From: Microbacterium laevaniformans
GTDB taxonomy: Bacteria; Actinomycetota; Actinomycetes; Actinomycetales; Microbacteriaceae
Assembly: GCF_016907555.1 (NCBI RefSeq)
Contig: NZ_JAFBCE010000001.1
Location: 558,001 to 622,000 of the forward strand
Direction of reading: 5' to 3'
DNA: 64,000 nucleotides
The stretch's first letter is position 1. Every line of letters starts with the position of its first letter. The notes under the pieces were generated by a model. That model saw nothing but the letters and a program-made list of their open reading frames with translations. It was not told the DNA's origin and ran no database searches. Made by a program: the position numbers and the translations under genes. Of this stretch, positions 53,743 through 63,296 are shown in pieces.

Positions 53743-54471
53743 GTGACCGCGACACTCGCACCCCTGGTGCCGGACATCGCCGACGTAGACTGGGCCCTGA
53801 TGGAAGAGCACGCGGCCCTCGAGTCGCCGACCCCCGAAACCCCGGCCACAGACCTCGTCCCGGCGGACGAGGTCGACAGCGCCGCGGACGCCCGTGCGCA
53901 GTTCGAGCAGCAGGCGCTGCCGTTCATGGATCAGCTGTACGCCGCGGGCATGCGGATGACGCGCAACCCGGCGGATGCGGCCGATCTGGTGCAGGAGACG
54001 TTCGTCAAGGCCTTCGCATCCTGGTCCTCTTTCACGCAGGGCACGAACCTCAAGGCGTGGCTGTACCGCATCCTGACGAACACGTACATCAACACGTACC
54101 GCAAGAAGCAGCGCGAGCCCTATCAGGGCACGATCGACGATCTCGAGGACTGGCAGCTCGGCGGCGCGGAGTCCACGACCGCCACCAGGAGCCGCTCGGC
54201 GGAGGCGGAGGCGATCGACCACATGCCGGCATCCGCGGTCAAGGACGCGCTGCAGTCGATTCCGGAGGATTTCCGTCTCGCGGTGTACCTCGCCGACGTC
54301 GAGGGCTTCGCGTATCAGGAGATCGCGGACATCATGAAGACCCCCATCGGCACGGTCATGAGCCGCCTGCATCGTGGCAGGCGCATGCTGCGTGACCTCC
54401 TCGCCGACTACGCGCGCGAGCGCGGCATGGACGTGCCGGTGCCCGCGACTTCATCAGGGAGCAAGAAATGA
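53743..54471 (+). CDS. sigH: ECF sigma factor SigH/SigR
   Basis: 242 aa. Region 2 is [61 protein letters not shown]; region 4 is [53 protein letters not shown]. The first 55 residues are an acidic leader. This is the oxidative-stress (ECF group 12) type that drives thioredoxin and related genes. GTG 53743 is chosen for AGAGGAG just upstream; a longer in-frame GTG at 53716 lacks it. The stop overlaps the anti-sigma gene as ATGA. Confidence 0.95.
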   Translation: MTATLAPLVPDIADVDWALMEEHAALESPTPETPATDLVPADEVDSAADARAQFEQQALPFMDQLYAAGMRMTRNPADAADLVQETFVKAFASWSSFTQGTNLKAWLYRILTNTYINTYRKKQREPYQGTIDDLEDWQLGGAESTTATRSRSAEAEAIDHMPASAVKDALQSIPEDFRLAVYLADVEGFAYQEIADIMKTPIGTVMSRLHRGRRMLRDLLADYARERGMDVPVPATSSGSKK

Positions 54472-54713
54472 GTGACTGCGGCTGCGACAAAGCCCGCAAG
54501 GACCTGGAAGAGTACCTCCGCAACGAGGTCTGCAAGACCGAGCACGCCGACATCCGCGCGCACCTGGAGAACTGTCCGTCCTGCCGCGACGAGGCGCTGG
54601 TGGCCACGACGCTGACCGCCGTCGTCGCACGGGCCTGCAAGGAGACGGCTCCCGAGGAGCTGCGCGACCAGGTCTTGGCCCGCTTGCGCGCGGAGCAGGC
54701 GAGCCACCACTGA
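54468..54713 (+). CDS. rshA: zinc anti-sigma factor RshA/RsrA
   Basis: 81 aa. It carries the zinc anti-sigma motif HLENCPSC (H32, C36, C39) and a distal C22, as in RsrA. Two further cysteines sit at C4 and C6 (SDCGCDKA). The reduced zinc form binds SigH; oxidation to a disulphide releases it. It is co-translated with sigH, ensuring matched amounts. Size is typical for the short form. Confidence 0.94.
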   Translation: MSDCGCDKARKDLEEYLRNEVCKTEHADIRAHLENCPSCRDEALVATTLTAVVARACKETAPEELRDQVLARLRAEQASHH

Positions 54714-54756
54714 CCGCAACCGTCGGATCGGTTCGTGACCCGGCCCGGAAACGAGA

Positions 54757-55665
54757 TCAGTGCGGCGCCGGCGCGAAGACGCGGAGCGCACCGGGAACGA
54801 CGTCGATCTCCAGTGGCAGCATCCCCACCGCATCGCCGTCGGCGTAGGCGGTGGTCGCGGGCGCGGACAGTCGCACCCGCCGTACGCGTGCGGCGACGAC
54901 CTCGTCCAGGCCGGCATGCGTGCCGCGGTAGACGCGGGGCAGCAGCCGGAGCAGGCGCGTCCGTCCGAGCGGGCGCACGAGCGTGACGTCGAGCAGGCCG
55001 TCGGCGAGGTCGGCATCCGGACAGATGGGGATGCCGCCGCCATAGGTCGGGCCGTTGCCCACCGTCGCCATGAGCAGGTCCTCGCCGCGGCGTTCGATCG
55101 TGCCGTCGTCGTGCTCGAGCCCCACCTCGAAGGCGACGCAGCGCAGTCGCAGGAACTCGATGAGGATCGCGAGGTCGTAGCGGACGTGGCCGCGGGGCCA
55201 GCGCATGCGGTTGGCGCAGTCGTTCACCCGCGAGTCGAATCCGCTCGCCAGCACGGTCGCGTACAACGACGTCGAGCCGTCCGCGCGACGCACGCGCGCG
55301 AGATCGATCGTGCGTGTGGACCCCGCCGCGACGGCTTCGGCGGCTCCGCGCGCGTCGCGCTCGCGCAGCCCGAGGGCGGTCGCCACGTCGTTACCGGTGC
55401 CCGTCGGTACGATGCCGAGGGGGATGCCGGTTCCCGCGAGCTCCTGCGCGGCGAGATTGACCGTGCCGTCCCCGCCCGCGACGAGCACGGCATCGGCACC
55501 CGCCTGGAGGGCGAGGCGCAGCAGGTCGGTGGACTCGACGGCGCTGCCGCCCGCGATCAACGTCGTGCGGATGCCGTGGGCACGCAGGAGCGCGGCGACG
55601 TCCTCCGCGGCGTGGGTGCGCGCGGAGGCGCGGGCCGTCGGATTGACGAGGAGTGCGACGTCCAT
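54757..55665 (-). CDS. diacylglycerol kinase-family lipid kinase
   Basis: 302 aa. The catalytic domain has DVALLVNPTARASARTHAAEDVAALLRAHG, VLVAGGDGTVNLAAQELAG (GGDGT at 64-68), GIVPTGTGNDVATALGL and a C-terminal GGGIPICPDADLADGLLDVTLVRPL. This family phosphorylates diacylglycerol or sphingoid lipids, or makes mannosyl-lipid precursors in some actinobacteria; the substrate is not readable. AGGA upstream of ATG 55665 sets the start. It converges on rshA and diverges from the DUF3060 lipoprotein gene. Confidence 0.9.
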   Translation of the reverse strand: MDVALLVNPTARASARTHAAEDVAALLRAHGIRTTLIAGGSAVESTDLLRLALQAGADAVLVAGGDGTVNLAAQELAGTGIPLGIVPTGTGNDVATALGLRERDARGAAEAVAAGSTRTIDLARVRRADGSTSLYATVLASGFDSRVNDCANRMRWPRGHVRYDLAILIEFLRLRCVAFEVGLEHDDGTIERRGEDLLMATVGNGPTYGGGIPICPDADLADGLLDVTLVRPLGRTRLLRLLPRVYRGTHAGLDEVVAARVRRVRLSAPATTAYADGDAVGMLPLEIDVVPGALRVFAPAPH

Positions 55666-55741
55666 GTCGTCCTGTCGGAAGGTCGGCCGGTGCGAGCTCG
55701 GCGGCGTGCGGGTGTTCGCCTCATCATGCCCTGTCGCAAGA

Positions 55742-55786
55742 TCGCGACACGGTCGCGACGCGGCTGCGACATCCGTTTCGTAACGT
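55742..55786 (+). promoter_or_regulatory. 11-bp tandem repeats and -10 box before DUF3060 lipoprotein gene
   Basis: TCGCGACACGG (55742-55752), TCGCGACGCGG (55753-55763) and CTGCGACATCC (55764-55774) are consecutive 11-base units, with GCGAC recurring at exactly 11-base spacing (55744, 55755, 55766). TAACGT at 55781-55786 is 7 bases before the ATG, a leaderless -10 box, so the repeats overlap where a -35 box would lie. Such same-face repeats are the usual target of OmpR-family regulators; one is encoded 0.6 kb downstream. Confidence 0.55.
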
Positions 55787-55793
55787 TGTCTGC

Positions 55794-56339
55794 ATGAACA
55801 CGGTACGCCGCCCTCTCGCTCTGTCCTTCGCGCTCCTGATCGCGGGCTGCGCACTCGCCGGCTGCAGTGTCCGGGTGTCCGACGCCGGCGCCGCGACCTC
55901 TACGGCCGCAGATACGGCCGCATCCACGTCTCCGACGGCAGCGGCGCCCTCGCCGTCGCCGAGCGACAGCGCGAACGTGCGCGGTGTCGTCGATGACGAG
56001 CGCATGGCGAAGCTGCAGCGCAGTCGCTGGAGCGACAAAGTCACGCAGCACGTGGCGTGCGTGGACGGCGCGTACACGGTCGACCGCAACGCCGACGCAC
56101 TGGTCGTGGAGGTGACAGGCGACTGCCGGGAGGTCACGATCCTGGCCTCGGCGGCCACCGTCCTGCTGCCCGCCGTCGACGAGCTCAGCGTTCAGGGCGA
56201 CGGGAACATCGTCATCGTCGCCGCGGCCCGCGAGATCGTGCTGGATGCGGGAGCGGACGCGAACCTCGTCGGCTGGGAGAGCGGCACGGCTGTCGTCAAG
56301 GATGCCGGCACCCTCAACGGCACGACGCCGATCTCCTGA
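55794..56339 (+). CDS. DUF3060-type lipoprotein
   Basis: 181 aa. The signal peptide MNTVRRPLALSFALLIAGCALAGC ends in a lipobox with C24 (a second possible one at C19). A Ser/Thr/Ala/Pro linker (about 30-65) leads to a beta-rich domain with repeating hydrophobic strands: DALVVEVTGDCREVTILASAATVLLPAVDELSVQGDGNIVIVAAAREIVLDAGADANLVGWESG. This fits the DUF3060 family; function is unknown. It lies upstream of a response regulator and histidine kinase and is probably part of their signalling unit or target. Confidence 0.8.
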   Translation: MNTVRRPLALSFALLIAGCALAGCSVRVSDAGAATSTAADTAASTSPTAAAPSPSPSDSANVRGVVDDERMAKLQRSRWSDKVTQHVACVDGAYTVDRNADALVVEVTGDCREVTILASAATVLLPAVDELSVQGDGNIVIVAAAREIVLDAGADANLVGWESGTAVVKDAGTLNGTTPIS

Positions 56340-56355
56340 TCGGTACGATCCGTTC

Positions 56356-57072
56356 ATGACCTCCGCGCCGCCGCGTCTGCTCCTCGTCGACGATGAGAGC
56401 TCGATCACCGACGGCCTCGCCCCGTTCCTCACCCGGAGCGGCTTCGAGGTGCGCGTTGCGGCGGACGGGCAGCAGGCGTGGGACATGGTCTCGCACTGGG
56501 TTCCCGACATCATCGTCAGCGATGTGATGATGCCGGTGCTGGACGGTCGGGAGTTCGTTCGCCGGCTGCGCGCGGCCGGAGACAGCACGCCGGCGATCCT
56601 GCTCACGCGGGTCGGAGAGTCGGGCGAGCGTTCGGCCGCGCTCGAAGAAGGCGCCGACGACTACCTCAACAAGCCGTTCGACCCGCAGGAGCTCGTTGCC
56701 CGCGCACGCGCGGTGCTGCGCCGCGTCGCCGCGGGAGCCGCCCCGTTGGTCACGTCGCAGACGCTCGTCACCGACGGCCTGAGACTGGATCGCACCGGAC
56801 GTCGCGTCTGGCGGGGGGACGCCGAGGTGCCGTTGACCCCGAAGGCGTTCCAGCTGCTGGAGTACCTCATGGCGCGCCCTGGCGAGGTGCACGCGCGCGA
56901 GAGACTGCTGTCGGCACTGTGGGGCTTCGACTTCGCCTCGCACACGCGAGCGGTCGACCACCGTGTCGCGGAGCTGCGGTCTGCTCTCGGCGACGACGCG
57001 ACGGACCCGCGCTACGTGGAGACCGTTGCGGGTGTCGGCTATCGGTTCCGTGCCGAGGTGCGCCGCGCATGA
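56356..57072 (+). CDS. OmpR-family response regulator
   Basis: 238 aa. The receiver has VDDESS with phospho-acceptor D56 (DIIVSDVMMPVLDG), T/S near 85 and K near 107 (LNKPFDPQELVAR). The winged-helix domain ends HTRAVDHRVAELRSALGDDATDPRYVETVAGVGYRFRAEV. TACGAT lies 6 bases before ATG 56356, so it can be transcribed on its own. The stop overlaps the kinase start as ATGA. It probably binds the tandem repeats before the lipoprotein gene. Confidence 0.92.
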   Translation: MTSAPPRLLLVDDESSITDGLAPFLTRSGFEVRVAADGQQAWDMVSHWVPDIIVSDVMMPVLDGREFVRRLRAAGDSTPAILLTRVGESGERSAALEEGADDYLNKPFDPQELVARARAVLRRVAAGAAPLVTSQTLVTDGLRLDRTGRRVWRGDAEVPLTPKAFQLLEYLMARPGEVHARERLLSALWGFDFASHTRAVDHRVAELRSALGDDATDPRYVETVAGVGYRFRAEVRRA

Positions 57073-57956
57073 ACACTCGCGTCGGGGTGCTGGTTCTCGC
57101 CGCTGCCGCTGTCGTCTCAGCCGGTGCCGCCGTCGCCGGCGTCATCGGAGGAGACCGGCGATCGATCGTGGTCGAGGCCGGCGTTCCGGCCGTAGGCGTG
57201 GGCGCCGCGGTCCTGTTCGCCGCGGCGGCCGCGGCTCTCGCTCTCGCGGCTCACCGCCGGAGTCGTCTCCTCGAGACGACACGGCTCACCACGCGCGACA
57301 CGGCGGCCTCGGAGCACCGACGCTTTCTCGCTCGACTCGACCACGAGTTGAAGAATCCCGTGACGGCGATCCGCGTCGCCGTCGCCGCGAGCGAGGCCGA
57401 TACGCCCCAGCTCGCGACCATCGATGCCCAGACGGCCCGGCTCTCGCGGCTGGTCGCCGACCTTCGCAAACTTTCCGAACTGCAGACGTCCGAGGTCGAG
57501 CGCTCGCGTGTGTCGGTCTCCGCGCTGGTGACGGACGTCGTCGACGCGGTCCGCGACGCTCACGGGCGCGAGGTGGCGGTGACCCTGCCGGCGGCGCCCT
57601 GGCCGCTGCCGGACGTGGTGGGCGATCCCGACCTGTTGTTCGTGGCTCTGTTCAATGTGGTGGCGAACGCGGCCAAGTACTCCGAGCCGAGCGATGTGAT
57701 CGAGATCCGCGGCGACGAGAAGCACGGTGCCGTCGTCCTCGACGTCGCCGACACCGGCCGCGGCATCCCCGCCGACGAGATCGATGCGGTCTTCGACGAG
57801 TTGGCTCGGGGCCGAAACGCGCGTGATCGCGCAGGCAGCGGTTTGGGCCTGGCACTCGTGCGCACCATCGTCGACAGACACGGCGGCGAGGTCACGATCG
57901 CCTCCCGCGAGGGCGACGGCACGCGTGTGCGCCTGGCGCTGCCCGCCGCCGGATGA
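57069..57956 (+). CDS. sensor histidine kinase
   Basis: 295 aa. Two N-terminal helices (VGVLVLAAAAVVSAGAAVAGVI and VPAVGVGAAVLFAAAAAALALAA) enclose almost no outer domain, so sensing may occur in the membrane or through the lipoprotein. The H-box reads FLARLDHELKNPVTAIRVAV, with DHELKNP instead of the usual SHELRTP. The ATP domain has NVVANAAKYSEPS, DVADTGRGIPADEI, ELARGRNARDRAGSGLGLALV. It is the partner of the regulator before it. It converges on odhA with 12 bases between them. Confidence 0.9.
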   Translation: MNTRVGVLVLAAAAVVSAGAAVAGVIGGDRRSIVVEAGVPAVGVGAAVLFAAAAAALALAAHRRSRLLETTRLTTRDTAASEHRRFLARLDHELKNPVTAIRVAVAASEADTPQLATIDAQTARLSRLVADLRKLSELQTSEVERSRVSVSALVTDVVDAVRDAHGREVAVTLPAAPWPLPDVVGDPDLLFVALFNVVANAAKYSEPSDVIEIRGDEKHGAVVLDVADTGRGIPADEIDAVFDELARGRNARDRAGSGLGLALVRTIVDRHGGEVTIASREGDGTRVRLALPAAG

Positions 57957-57968
57957 GCGGCAGTCAGG

Positions 57969-60900
57969 TCAGACGGTGAGAGCCTTCTCGAGGATCGCGG
58001 CCTGCTCGCGCGCGTGCACCTTCGGTGAGCCGGTCGCGGTGGAGGCGGCGGCGGCGCGGGACACGCGGCGGATCGTGCGTCCGTGCAGGTGCTTGACGAC
58101 CTCGAGCGCGATGAACGGCCAGGCGCCCTGGTTCTCGGGCTCGTCCTGCACCCAGACCAGCTGGGCGTTCGGGTAGCGGTCGATCACGGCGTTCAGCTGA
58201 TCGATCGGAGCCGGGTACAGCTGCTCGAGACGGACGAGAGCGACCTGCGGGTTCGGCTTCTTGTCGAGCTCGGCCTTGAGGTCCCAGTGGATCTTGCCCG
58301 AGTGCAGCAGCACCTTGGCGACCGCCGACGGGTCGAGGTTGCGATCGTCGTCCAGCACGGGCTCGAACCGTCCGGTGGTGAAGGCCTCGACGGGACTCGT
58401 CGCTCCGCGAAGGCGCAGCATCGCCTTGGGGGTGAACACGATCAGGGGACGACGGGGACGGGCGTACGCCTGGCGGCGCAGCAGGTGGAAGTACGACGCC
58501 GGGGTCGAGGGTCGCGCAACGGTCATGTTCTCCTGCGCGCACATCTGCAGGTAGCGCTCGATGCGGGCGGAGGAGTGGTCGGGACCCTGACCCTCGTAGC
58601 CGTGGGGGAGCAGCAGCACGACGCTCGACTGCTGGCCCCATTTCTGGTCGGCCGCGGAGATGTACTCGTCGATGACCGACTGGGCGCCGTTCGCGAAATC
58701 GCCGAACTGCGCCTCCCACAGGGTGAGGGTGTCGGGACGCTCGACGGAGTACCCGTACTCGAACGCCATCGCCGCATACTCGCTGAGAAGGGAGTCGTAG
58801 ACGTAGAACCGGCCCTGGCTCTCGGACAGGTTCGCCAGCGGCAGCCACTCTTGTCCGTTCGCCCGGTCGTGGAGCACGGCGTGGCGCTGGACGAACGTTC
58901 CGCGGCGGGCGTCCTGGCCTGCCAGGCGCACGTTCGTGCCTTCCATCAGCACCGACCCGAAGGCCAGCAGTTCGCCGAAGCCCCAGTCGATCTGACCGTT
59001 GCGGCTCATGTCGAGGCGCTTCTCGAGCAGCTGCTGCAGCTTGTTGTGCACCGTGAAGCCGTCGGGCTTGTTGACGAACGCGTCGCCGATCTGGTGCACG
59101 ACCTCGGTCGAGACGCCGGTCGTCTCGGGCTCACCGACGGCCTGCTCCACGCCGCCCGTGACGGCGGGGGAGACGATGCCGGTCGCGCCGGTCTCGGCGG
59201 CGTGGGTCTCGGCGAACGCGATCTCGAGGCGGTTCTGGAAGTCCTGCTTGGCCTTCTCGTACTCTTCCTCGGTGATGTCGCCGCGACCGACGAGCGACTC
59301 GGTGTAGAGCCGGCGCACGGAGCGCTTCGCCTCGATGAGGTTTGTCATCAGCGGCTGCGTCATCGACGGGTCGTCGCCCTCGTTGTGTCCGCGGCGGCGG
59401 TAGCAGACGAGGTCGATGACGACATCGCGGTTGAACTCCTGGCGGTACGCGACGGCGAGCTCGGCGACGCGGACCACGGCTTCGGGGTCGTCGCCGTTCA
59501 CGTGGAAGATCGGCGCCTGGATGGTCTTGGCGACATCGGTCGCATAGACCGAGGTGCGGCCGTCCTGGGGCAGCGTCGTGAAGCCGACCTGGTTGTTGAC
59601 GACCACATGCACGGTGCCGCCCGTGCGGTATCCGCGCAGCTGCGACATCTGCAGCGTCTCGACGACGACGCCCTGCCCGGCGAAGGCCGCGTCGCCGTGG
59701 ACGAGGATCGGCAGCCAGGAGAACGAGCCGATCGGCATGCGGTCCTGCTTGGCGCGGACGATGCCCTCCAGCACGCCGTCGACCGTCTCGAGGTGCGACG
59801 GGTTGGCGGCCAGGTACACCGGCAGCTCCTCACCGGCATCCGACACGAACGTGCCCTGCGTACCGAGGTGGTACTTGACGTCACCGGAGCCGCTCTTCGA
59901 GCCGATCGCGACGGAGCCCTCGAACTCGCGGAAGATCTGGCTGTAGGTCTTTCCGGCGATGTTGGTCAGGACGTTCAGGCGCCCACGGTGCGCCATGCCG
60001 ATGGCGGCGCCGTCGAGACCCGCGCCCGCTGCCCCCTGCAGGATCTGATCCAGCAGTGGGATGAGCGACTCGCCGCCCTCGAGGCTGAAGCGCTTCTGGC
60101 CGACGTACTTCGTCTGCAGGAACGTCTCGAAGGCCTCGGCCTGGTTGAGCTTGTCGAGGATGCGCAGCTGCTCGTCATGGCTCGGCTTCTGGTACTTGAC
60201 CTCGACGTTGTCCTGGAACCACTTGCGCTGGGCCGGGTCCTGGATGTGCATGTACTCGACGCCGGTCGTGCGGCAGTAGGAGTCGCGGAGCACGCCGAGG
60301 ATGTCGCGGAGCTTCATGAGCCTTCTGCCGCCGAAACCTCCCGTGACGAACTCGCGGTCGAGGTCCCAGAAGGTGAGGCCGTGGTTCTCGATCTCGAGGT
60401 CGGGGTGCGTGCGCTGAACGTACTCGAGGGGATCCGTGTCGGCCATGAGGTGGCCGCGGACGCGGTAGGAGTTGATGAGCTCCTGCACGCGGGCGGTCTT
60501 GTCGACGCGCTCGGCGATGTCGACGTTGATGTCGCCGGCCCAGTGGATCGGGGCGTACGGAATGCGCAGGGCCGCGAAGATGCCCTCGTAGAAGCCGCGC
60601 TGACCGGTGAGCAGCTCGTGCACGATCTTCAGGAACTCGCCCGAGCCCGCGCCCTGGATGACGCGGTGGTCGTACGTGCTGGTCAGCGTGATCGTCTTGC
60701 CGATGCCGAGCTCGACGAGGGTCTTCTCGCTCGAGCCCTGGAACTCGGCCGGGTACTCGAGGGCGCCCGCGCCGACGATGCAGCCCTGTCCCTTCATGAG
60801 GCGCGGCACGGAGTGGACCGTCCCGATGCCGCCGGGATTGGTCAGCGAGATCGTGGTGCCCTGGAAGTCGGCCGCCGTCAGCTTGTTGCCGCGGGCGCGC

Positions 60901-61694
60901 TTGACGAGGTCCTCGTAGGCAGCGAGGTACTCGCCGAAGGTGAGCGATTCGGCCTGCTTGATCGAGGGGACCATCAGCGCGCGCGAGCCGTCGGGCTTGG
61001 GTAGATCGATCGCGATGCCGAGGTTGATGTGCGCCGGCGCGACGACGGAGGGCTTGCCGTCGATCTCGGCGTAGGACACGTTCTGGCTGGGGAAGGCCTT
61101 GAGGGCTTGGATCAGGGCCCAGCCGATGAGGTGCGTGAAGCTCACCTTGCCGCCGCGGGTGCGCGACATGTGGTTGTTGATCACGATGCGGTTGTCGATC
61201 ATGAGCTTCGCCGGCACGGTGCGCACGCTCGTCGCGGTGGGCACGGTCAGCGACTCGTCCATGTTCGCGGCAAGAGTCTTCGGCATGCCGCGCAGCGGTG
61301 TCACGACGTCCTCGCGGGCGGCGGGAGCCGGCGTCGGCTCGGTGCTCGGCGCCTGCGCCGGCACAGGCTGCGGGGAGGCGGGGCGGGCCGTCGTGCGGGC
61401 GACCGGCTGGGCGCCGACGACCGGGATCGGTGCCGTCATCGGGCGCGGCTCGGCGGCCGCCGCCGGCGACGCGGCGGGAGCGGGCGCGGCGGGAGCGGTG
61501 GGAGCGGGCGCAGCATCCTTCTGAGTCTTCTCGTACGCCTCAAGCACAGGCCACCACGCCCGGTCGACCGAGTCGCGATCCTTCGCGAACTGGTCGTACA
61601 TCTCGGCGACGAGCCATTCGTTGGCCCCGAATTCGCCGTCGCTCGAAGTTCCCACGCCGGTCACCTGACTGGACACGGTTGCGCCTGCTTTCAT
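57969..61694 (-). CDS. odhA: multifunctional 2-oxoglutarate dehydrogenase E1-E2 protein (OdhA/Kgd)
   Basis: 1241 aa. An Ala/Pro-rich linker (about 55-130) follows the N-terminal segment. The E2-type acyltransferase domain (about 130-370) contains the catalytic TYDHRVIQGAGSGEFL; no lipoyl domain is present. The thiamine E1 part (about 400-1230) has IGMAHRGRLNVLTNIAGK, HGDAAFAGQGVVVETLQMSQLRGYRTGGTVHVVVNNQVGFTT and a C-terminal QVALVRLEQLYPAP. This actinobacterial fusion works with E3 and the pyruvate-dehydrogenase E2 in the TCA cycle. No clear ribosome site precedes ATG 61694. Confidence 0.97.
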   Translation of the reverse strand: MKAGATVSSQVTGVGTSSDGEFGANEWLVAEMYDQFAKDRDSVDRAWWPVLEAYEKTQKDAAPAPTAPAAPAPAASPAAAAEPRPMTAPIPVVGAQPVARTTARPASPQPVPAQAPSTEPTPAPAAREDVVTPLRGMPKTLAANMDESLTVPTATSVRTVPAKLMIDNRIVINNHMSRTRGGKVSFTHLIGWALIQALKAFPSQNVSYAEIDGKPSVVAPAHINLGIAIDLPKPDGSRALMVPSIKQAESLTFGEYLAAYEDLVKRARGNKLTAADFQGTTISLTNPGGIGTVHSVPRLMKGQGCIVGAGALEYPAEFQGSSEKTLVELGIGKTITLTSTYDHRVIQGAGSGEFLKIVHELLTGQRGFYEGIFAALRIPYAPIHWAGDINVDIAERVDKTARVQELINSYRVRGHLMADTDPLEYVQRTHPDLEIENHGLTFWDLDREFVTGGFGGRRLMKLRDILGVLRDSYCRTTGVEYMHIQDPAQRKWFQDNVEVKYQKPSHDEQLRILDKLNQAEAFETFLQTKYVGQKRFSLEGGESLIPLLDQILQGAAGAGLDGAAIGMAHRGRLNVLTNIAGKTYSQIFREFEGSVAIGSKSGSGDVKYHLGTQGTFVSDAGEELPVYLAANPSHLETVDGVLEGIVRAKQDRMPIGSFSWLPILVHGDAAFAGQGVVVETLQMSQLRGYRTGGTVHVVVNNQVGFTTLPQDGRTSVYATDVAKTIQAPIFHVNGDDPEAVVRVAELAVAYRQEFNRDVVIDLVCYRRRGHNEGDDPSMTQPLMTNLIEAKRSVRRLYTESLVGRGDITEEEYEKAKQDFQNRLEIAFAETHAAETGATGIVSPAVTGGVEQAVGEPETTGVSTEVVHQIGDAFVNKPDGFTVHNKLQQLLEKRLDMSRNGQIDWGFGELLAFGSVLMEGTNVRLAGQDARRGTFVQRHAVLHDRANGQEWLPLANLSESQGRFYVYDSLLSEYAAMAFEYGYSVERPDTLTLWEAQFGDFANGAQSVIDEYISAADQKWGQQSSVVLLLPHGYEGQGPDHSSARIERYLQMCAQENMTVARPSTPASYFHLLRRQAYARPRRPLIVFTPKAMLRLRGATSPVEAFTTGRFEPVLDDDRNLDPSAVAKVLLHSGKIHWDLKAELDKKPNPQVALVRLEQLYPAPIDQLNAVIDRYPNAQLVWVQDEPENQGAWPFIALEVVKHLHGRTIRRVSRAAAASTATGSPKVHAREQAAILEKALTV

Positions 61695-61798
61695 CGATGA
61701 ACTTCAGATCGTGCGAGGCCCGCTGCCGTGTATGGCGCGGCCCACACGCACACGTTCATCAAGGGTATCCCAGGTTTTCTGTCGGTACCGTGGGAGTC

Positions 61799-63256
61799 AT
61801 GCAGTTCTCCGGCGCACAGCCCACCGTCGACCTCACGTACTCGGACGTCTTCCTCGTGCCGCGACGATCCGGTGTGACCAGCCGCCTGGACGTCGATCTG
61901 TCGCCCCGCGACGGGACCTCGGCGACGATCCCGCTCGTCGCCTCCAACATGAACTCCGTCACCGGACCGCGTCTGGCCGCCGCCCTCGCCCGACGCGGAG
62001 GGCTCGGTGTGCTGCCGCAGGACATGCCGCTGCAGGAGATCGACACGGCGATCCGCTGGGTCAAGGACCAGCCCGTGCGGTGGGACACCCCGCTCGTGCT
62101 CGGCGCCGATGCGACCGTCTCCCAGGCGGCGGCGCTGCTGCCCGCGACCGAGGGCCACGGCATCGTCGTCGTCTCCGGAGACCTCACGCAGGTGCACGTC
62201 GACGACATCCTGGGCGTCGTCCCGGCGACGCGGCTGGGCACGGCCCTGCCCGACGCCCGCCTGGGTGACCTCACCCGCGGTCGCGGTGTCTCGATCGACG
62301 CCGACGACGTCACCGACGCCCGCCACGCCTTCGATCTGCTCGTCGCCGCGGATGCCGAGACCGTGTGCGTCCTGCATCACGGCTACCTCGTCGGCACCCT
62401 CTCGCAGCGCACCGCGCTGCGCTCGACGCTCTACCGGCCCGCGGTCGACGCGCACGGTCGGCTGATCGCCGCGGCTGCGGTCGGCATCAACGGCGACGTC
62501 GCCGCGAAGGCGAAGGCGCTCGCCGCCGCCGGGGTTGACGTGCTCGTCGTCGACACCGCGCACGGCCACCAGGAGGGCATGCTGCGCGCCCTGCAGACCG
62601 TGTCGGGGCTCGGCCTCGGCATCCCCATCGCGGCCGGCAACATCGTGACGGCGGAAGGCGTGCACGACCTCGTCGGAGCCGGCGCGTCGATCCTGAAGGT
62701 CGGGGTGGGGCCCGGCGCGATGTGCACCACCCGCATGATGACGGCCGTCGGCCGCCCCCAGTTCTCCGCGGTGCTGGAGACCGCGCAGGCGGCGGCCGAG
62801 CTCGGGGCTCACGTCTGGGCCGACGGCGGCGTCCGCTATCCGCGCGATGTCGCGCTCGCCCTGGCGGCGGGGGCGGCATCGGTCATGATCGGCTCGTGGT
62901 TCGCCGGCACCATCGAAGCGCCCGGGCAGCTGCAGGTCGATGAGGGGGGCCGCGTCTACAAGGAGTCGTGGGGCATGGCGTCCACGAAGGCGGTCCAGGG
63001 GCGGTTCGGTCGGCTGGACGCCTACGAGCGTGCGCGCAAGGAGCTGTTCGCCGAGGGGATCTCGTCGTCGAAGATCTACCTCGATCCGCTGCGGCCGTCG
63101 GTCGAGGACCTCGTCGACATGATCACCTCGGGCGTGCGCTCGTCGTTCACCTACGCGGGGGCGTCGACCGTCCCCGAATTCCATGAGCGTGCCACGGTGG
63201 GACTGCAATCCGCAGCCGGCTACGAAGAGGGCAAGGCCCTGCCTGTCAGCTGGTGA
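61799..63256 (+). CDS. guaB1: GuaB1-type IMP dehydrogenase family protein (GMP reductase-like)
   Basis: 485 aa. The TIM-barrel part starts DLTYSDVFLVPRRSGVTSRLDVDL and has the catalytic loop GPGAMCTTRMMT with C309. Two CBS-like segments lie at about 105-165 and 165-215. GIPIAAGNIVTAEG and ADGGVRYPRDVALALAAGA follow. The family is the actinobacterial GuaB1, which in mycobacteria has been described as GMP reductase rather than IMP dehydrogenase. TACCGT lies 7 bases before ATG 61799, predicting a leaderless start. It diverges from odhA. Confidence 0.93.
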   Translation: MQFSGAQPTVDLTYSDVFLVPRRSGVTSRLDVDLSPRDGTSATIPLVASNMNSVTGPRLAAALARRGGLGVLPQDMPLQEIDTAIRWVKDQPVRWDTPLVLGADATVSQAAALLPATEGHGIVVVSGDLTQVHVDDILGVVPATRLGTALPDARLGDLTRGRGVSIDADDVTDARHAFDLLVAADAETVCVLHHGYLVGTLSQRTALRSTLYRPAVDAHGRLIAAAAVGINGDVAAKAKALAAAGVDVLVVDTAHGHQEGMLRALQTVSGLGLGIPIAAGNIVTAEGVHDLVGAGASILKVGVGPGAMCTTRMMTAVGRPQFSAVLETAQAAAELGAHVWADGGVRYPRDVALALAAGAASVMIGSWFAGTIEAPGQLQVDEGGRVYKESWGMASTKAVQGRFGRLDAYERARKELFAEGISSSKIYLDPLRPSVEDLVDMITSGVRSSFTYAGASTVPEFHERATVGLQSAAGYEEGKALPVSW

Positions 63257-63296
63257 CAGCCCGCGGCATCCACTCCCGCTCGCGCGGCCGAAATCG

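Noticed and set aside
58083..61004. Long plus-strand frame opposite odhA
   Set aside because: Shadow of odhA with no recognisable protein features or start signals.
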